From Quadrisphaera sp. (GTDB lineage: Bacteria > Actinomycetota > Actinomycetes > Actinomycetales > Quadrisphaeraceae), in the NCBI GenBank assembly GCA_029258695.1, contig JARIBR010000244.1, positions 1 to 7,432 on the forward strand: DNA of 7,432 nt, read 5' to 3'. Below the pieces are notes generated by a model, which worked only from the letters and a program-made list of their open reading frames with translations, was not told the origin of the DNA and ran no database searches. A program made the position numbers and the translations under genes. This document shows, in pieces, positions 5,547 through 7,432 of the stretch. How positions within the stretch are numbered: the stretch's first letter is position 1; each line of letters opens with the position of its first letter.

Positions 5547-6674
5547 GCGACGACACCGGGGGCTCGGCCGCGCCGTCAGCCCTCGACCCCCGCCGCCCTG
5601 GGCGCGCACGACCTCCCCGGCCTCATCCTCGGCGGGGAGATCCTCGGCTCGGGCGGTGGCGGGGACCTGCGGCCCTTCGCCTCCCTGGTGCGCCGGGTGC
5701 TGGCGGGGCGCCGCGTGGAGGTGGTGGACCCGGGCGACCTGGGGGCCGACGCCGCCGTGGTCCCCGTGGGGATCGTCGGGGCCACCGTCATGCTCACCGA
5801 GAAGCTGCCCTCGGGCCTGGAGCTGAGCGGCGCCGTCGAGGCGCTGCAGCGGTGGTCCGGCCGCACGGCCACCGCCGTCATGACCATCGAGGCCGGCGGG
5901 ATCAACGCGCTGACGGCCATCGCCGCCGCGGCCGAGCTCGGCCTGCCCCTCGTCGACGCCGACCTCGTCGGGCGCTCGGTCCCCCGCCTGGACCAGTTCA
6001 CGCTGGCCGCCGCTGGCGTCCCCATGACGCCGTGCGCCCTGTGCGAGCCGGGCGGCGCCACCACCGTGGTCGACGGGAGGGGCCCCGTGGCGTGCGAGGA
6101 GACGCTGCGGGCGGTCGTCGCCGGGGGCAGCGGGTGGGCGGCCGTCGCGCTGCGGGCGCTGAGCGCCGGCGAGGTGAGCGCCTCCACCGTCGTGGGCTCG
6201 CTGGCGCGGGCCCGCTCCCTCGGCGAGATCGCCGCGCCGCTGTTGGCGGGTGCGTCGGCGGACCGGCTCGGGGGCGAGCTCGCGGAGCACCTCGGCGGCG
6301 TGCTGCTCGGCGGCGGCCGCGTCCAGCACGCGCTGCGCCGTCCCGGCGCCGGCGGCTTCGGGCGGGCCACCTTCCTGGTGCAGCAGCGCGACCAGAGCGG
6401 GCACGCGGCCGTGGTCCGCGTCGAGGCCGAGAACGAGTACCTCGCGGTGATCGTCGACGGGGAGCTCGCCGCCACCTGCCCCGACCTCGTCGTCGTCCTC
6501 GACCGGTCCAGCCGCGCCTTCGTCCGCTGCGAGGCGCTGCGCGCCGGGCAGGACGTCTGGGTCATGGCCCTGCCCGCGCCCGCCTGGTGGACGCGGGCGC
6601 CGGAGCGGCTCGACCGCGTGGGGCCGAGGGCGTTCGGCATCGACGCCGAGCCGGTCCTGGTGGACGCCCCGTGA
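5544..6674 (+). CDS. divergent DUF917 / S-methyl-thiohydantoin-desulfurase-like protein, paralog C
   Basis: This 376-residue DUF917-family protein is recognised from GEILGSGGGGDLRPF (31-45), VGIVGATVMLTEKLP (75-89), TIEAGGINALTAIAAAAELG (114-133), GGVLLGGGRV (251-260), AENEYLAV (295-302), PDLVVVLD (313-320) and GPRAFGID (360-367). It departs from A and B at several shared motifs: GGGGDP becomes GGGGDL, GMGRAFPExQM becomes LVGRSVPRLDQF (141-152), the DVERR element becomes QHALRR (261-266), and FQNE becomes AENE. It may therefore have a different substrate, or be a structural rather than a catalytic subunit. The start is uncertain. The ATG at 5544 lies 41 bases after the stop of B with no clear ribosome binding site; a GTG at 5505 in the same frame would add 13 residues and leave only a 2-base gap. 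The first 20 or so residues are basic and Pro-rich and unlike the family. The stop overlaps the next start as GTGA, tying it to the regulator gene. Confidence 0.88.
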   Translation: MATTPGARPRRQPSTPAALGAHDLPGLILGGEILGSGGGGDLRPFASLVRRVLAGRRVEVVDPGDLGADAAVVPVGIVGATVMLTEKLPSGLELSGAVEALQRWSGRTATAVMTIEAGGINALTAIAAAAELGLPLVDADLVGRSVPRLDQFTLAAAGVPMTPCALCEPGGATTVVDGRGPVACEETLRAVVAGGSGWAAVALRALSAGEVSASTVVGSLARARSLGEIAAPLLAGASADRLGGELAEHLGGVLLGGGRVQHALRRPGAGGFGRATFLVQQRDQSGHAAVVRVEAENEYLAVIVDGELAATCPDLVVVLDRSSRAFVRCEALRAGQDVWVMALPAPAWWTRAPERLDRVGPRAFGIDAEPVLVDAP

Positions 6675-7432
6675 CGGCACGGCTGTCCGCGCTCCTGGCC
6701 CACCCGCGGCTCGCAGGGCTGGTGCGCCTCGCCGGGCCGGAGGAGGCCCAGGTGGCCGGCACGACGATGCTCCGGCGCGTCCCCCGCTCCCGCGAGGGCC
6801 GGCTGTGCTCCTCGGGCGAGGCGCTGGTCGTCCTCGACGACGCGGACCGCACGGACTGGGCGCTCGACGCCGTCATCCACCAGGCGGCAGACGACGGAGC
6901 GGCGCTCCTCGTCCTCCAGGGGACCGACGCGGTGGAGCCGGCGAGCGCCGCGCTCGCCGAGCGGCTGGGGCTGCCCGTGCTCGGCACCGACGACCCGTGG
7001 GCGCTGGCGACGACCCTGCACACCCTCATCGGTGACCGCCAGGCACGCTGCGCCGCGGCGGCCGTGGCCGCGGTCCACGCGGGGCAGCGCGCCGGCCCGG
7101 CCGTGGAGGACCTGCTGGGCGCCCTCTCCCGGGCGCTGGACCACCGCGTCGTGCTGCTCGACGCCGCGGGCCGGCCGGCGTCCGGCCCCGACGACGGCGC
7201 CGACGCTCTGGACCCGGCGGACGCCCGCGCGGCACTCACGCTCGCGAGCCACCACGGGCCCGCGGCGGTGGGGCTTCCTCGCGGCGGCGTGCTCGTCGCG
7301 TGCCCCGTCACCGCCCACCGGCAGGTGGACGCGTGGGTCGCGGTGGTGGCGGCCTCACGCATCCCCGACGAGGAGGCCGCCCTCGCGGCGGCGATGGGCG
7401 TGGCCGCGGCCGCCGCCGGCCAGCGGCTCGCG
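6671..7432 (+). CDS. PucR-family transcriptional regulator, N-terminal part (cut by window end)
   Basis: The frame begins at GTG 6671, overlapping the stop of paralog C (GTGA), and stays open for 254 codons to the last base. The N-terminal 120 residues follow the pattern of the PucR sensor domain: LAHPRLAGLVRLAGPE (9-24), VAGTTMLRRVP (28-38), EALVVLDDADR (50-60), then an alternating hydrophobic stretch with GAALLVLQG and LGLPVLGTDDPWALATTL. A middle region follows with LLGALSRALDHRVVLLDAAGRPA (about 148-170), which looks like the start of a GAF- or GGDEF-like linker domain. The expected C-terminal helix-turn-helix (HTH_30) is beyond the window, so DNA binding is inferred from the family only. 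PucR proteins control purine, allantoin and related nitrogen-ring catabolism in Bacillus and actinobacteria. Placement as a co-translated last gene suggests it regulates this operon and itself. A weak GGTGGA at 6659-6664 may help initiation. Confidence 0.75.
   Translation, partial: MTARLSALLAHPRLAGLVRLAGPEEAQVAGTTMLRRVPRSREGRLCSSGEALVVLDDADRTDWALDAVIHQAADDGAALLVLQGTDAVEPASAALAERLGLPVLGTDDPWALATTLHTLIGDRQARCAAAAVAAVHAGQRAGPAVEDLLGALSRALDHRVVLLDAAGRPASGPDDGADALDPADARAALTLASHHGPAAVGLPRGGVLVACPVTAHRQVDAWVAVVAASRIPDEEAALAAAMGVAAAAAGQRLA

Noticed and set aside
5536..5826. Short plus-strand frame starting at ATG 5536
   Set aside because: It overlaps the N-terminal part of paralog C in another frame and shows no family motif.
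5576..7318. Long open frame on the minus strand (580 codons) opposite paralog C and the regulator
   Set aside because: Low-complexity composition without family likeness; the plus-strand genes account for the region.
1..7432. CRISPR arrays, tRNA or rRNA genes, insertion sequences
   Set aside because: No regularly spaced repeats, tRNA-like arms, transposase motifs or terminal inverted repeats were seen on either strand.

Overview
The window is very GC-rich, with G or C at almost every third codon position, GTG starts and 4-base gene overlaps. This points to a high-GC actinobacterium (Actinomycetota). The genus cannot be read from the sequence. All real genes lie on the plus strand.

Layout: (1) positions 1-137 hold the last 44 codons of an unidentified membrane protein. 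(2) A gene-free stretch of about 134 bases (138-271) probably carries the promoter and leader of the next gene set; it contains a 10-base palindrome and a strong GGAGG ribosome binding site. (3) From 272 to the window end runs one tightly packed unit: an NCS1 (CodB-like) nucleobase/hydantoin permease (272-1672); a short hydantoinase/oxoprolinase HyuA-type ASKHA protein (1669-3225); three consecutive DUF917 / S-methyl-thiohydantoin-desulfurase-like paralogs, called A (3222-4400), B (4397-5502) and C (5544-6674); and the first 254 codons of a PucR-type transcriptional regulator (6671 to the window end). Four of the five junctions are ATGA or GTGA overlaps, so the set is almost certainly one operon with translational coupling.

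The genes read as an uptake-plus-catabolism module for a small cyclic amide or ureide of the hydantoin type: the permease imports the ring compound, the HyuA-like protein and DUF917 proteins act on it, and the PucR protein senses it or a product. The exact substrate cannot be read from the sequence. HyuB, N-carbamoylase and dihydropyrimidinase genes are absent from the window.

The most notable points are the triplication of DUF917 behind a single short HyuA, the strong divergence of paralog C at motifs that A and B share, and a clean one-base frameshift in paralog B in a C4 run at 4852-4855. That shift is most simply a lost C (real mutation or sequencing error), but the site would also support a -1 slip, and the early stop overlaps an ATG that could restart translation of the C-terminal part.
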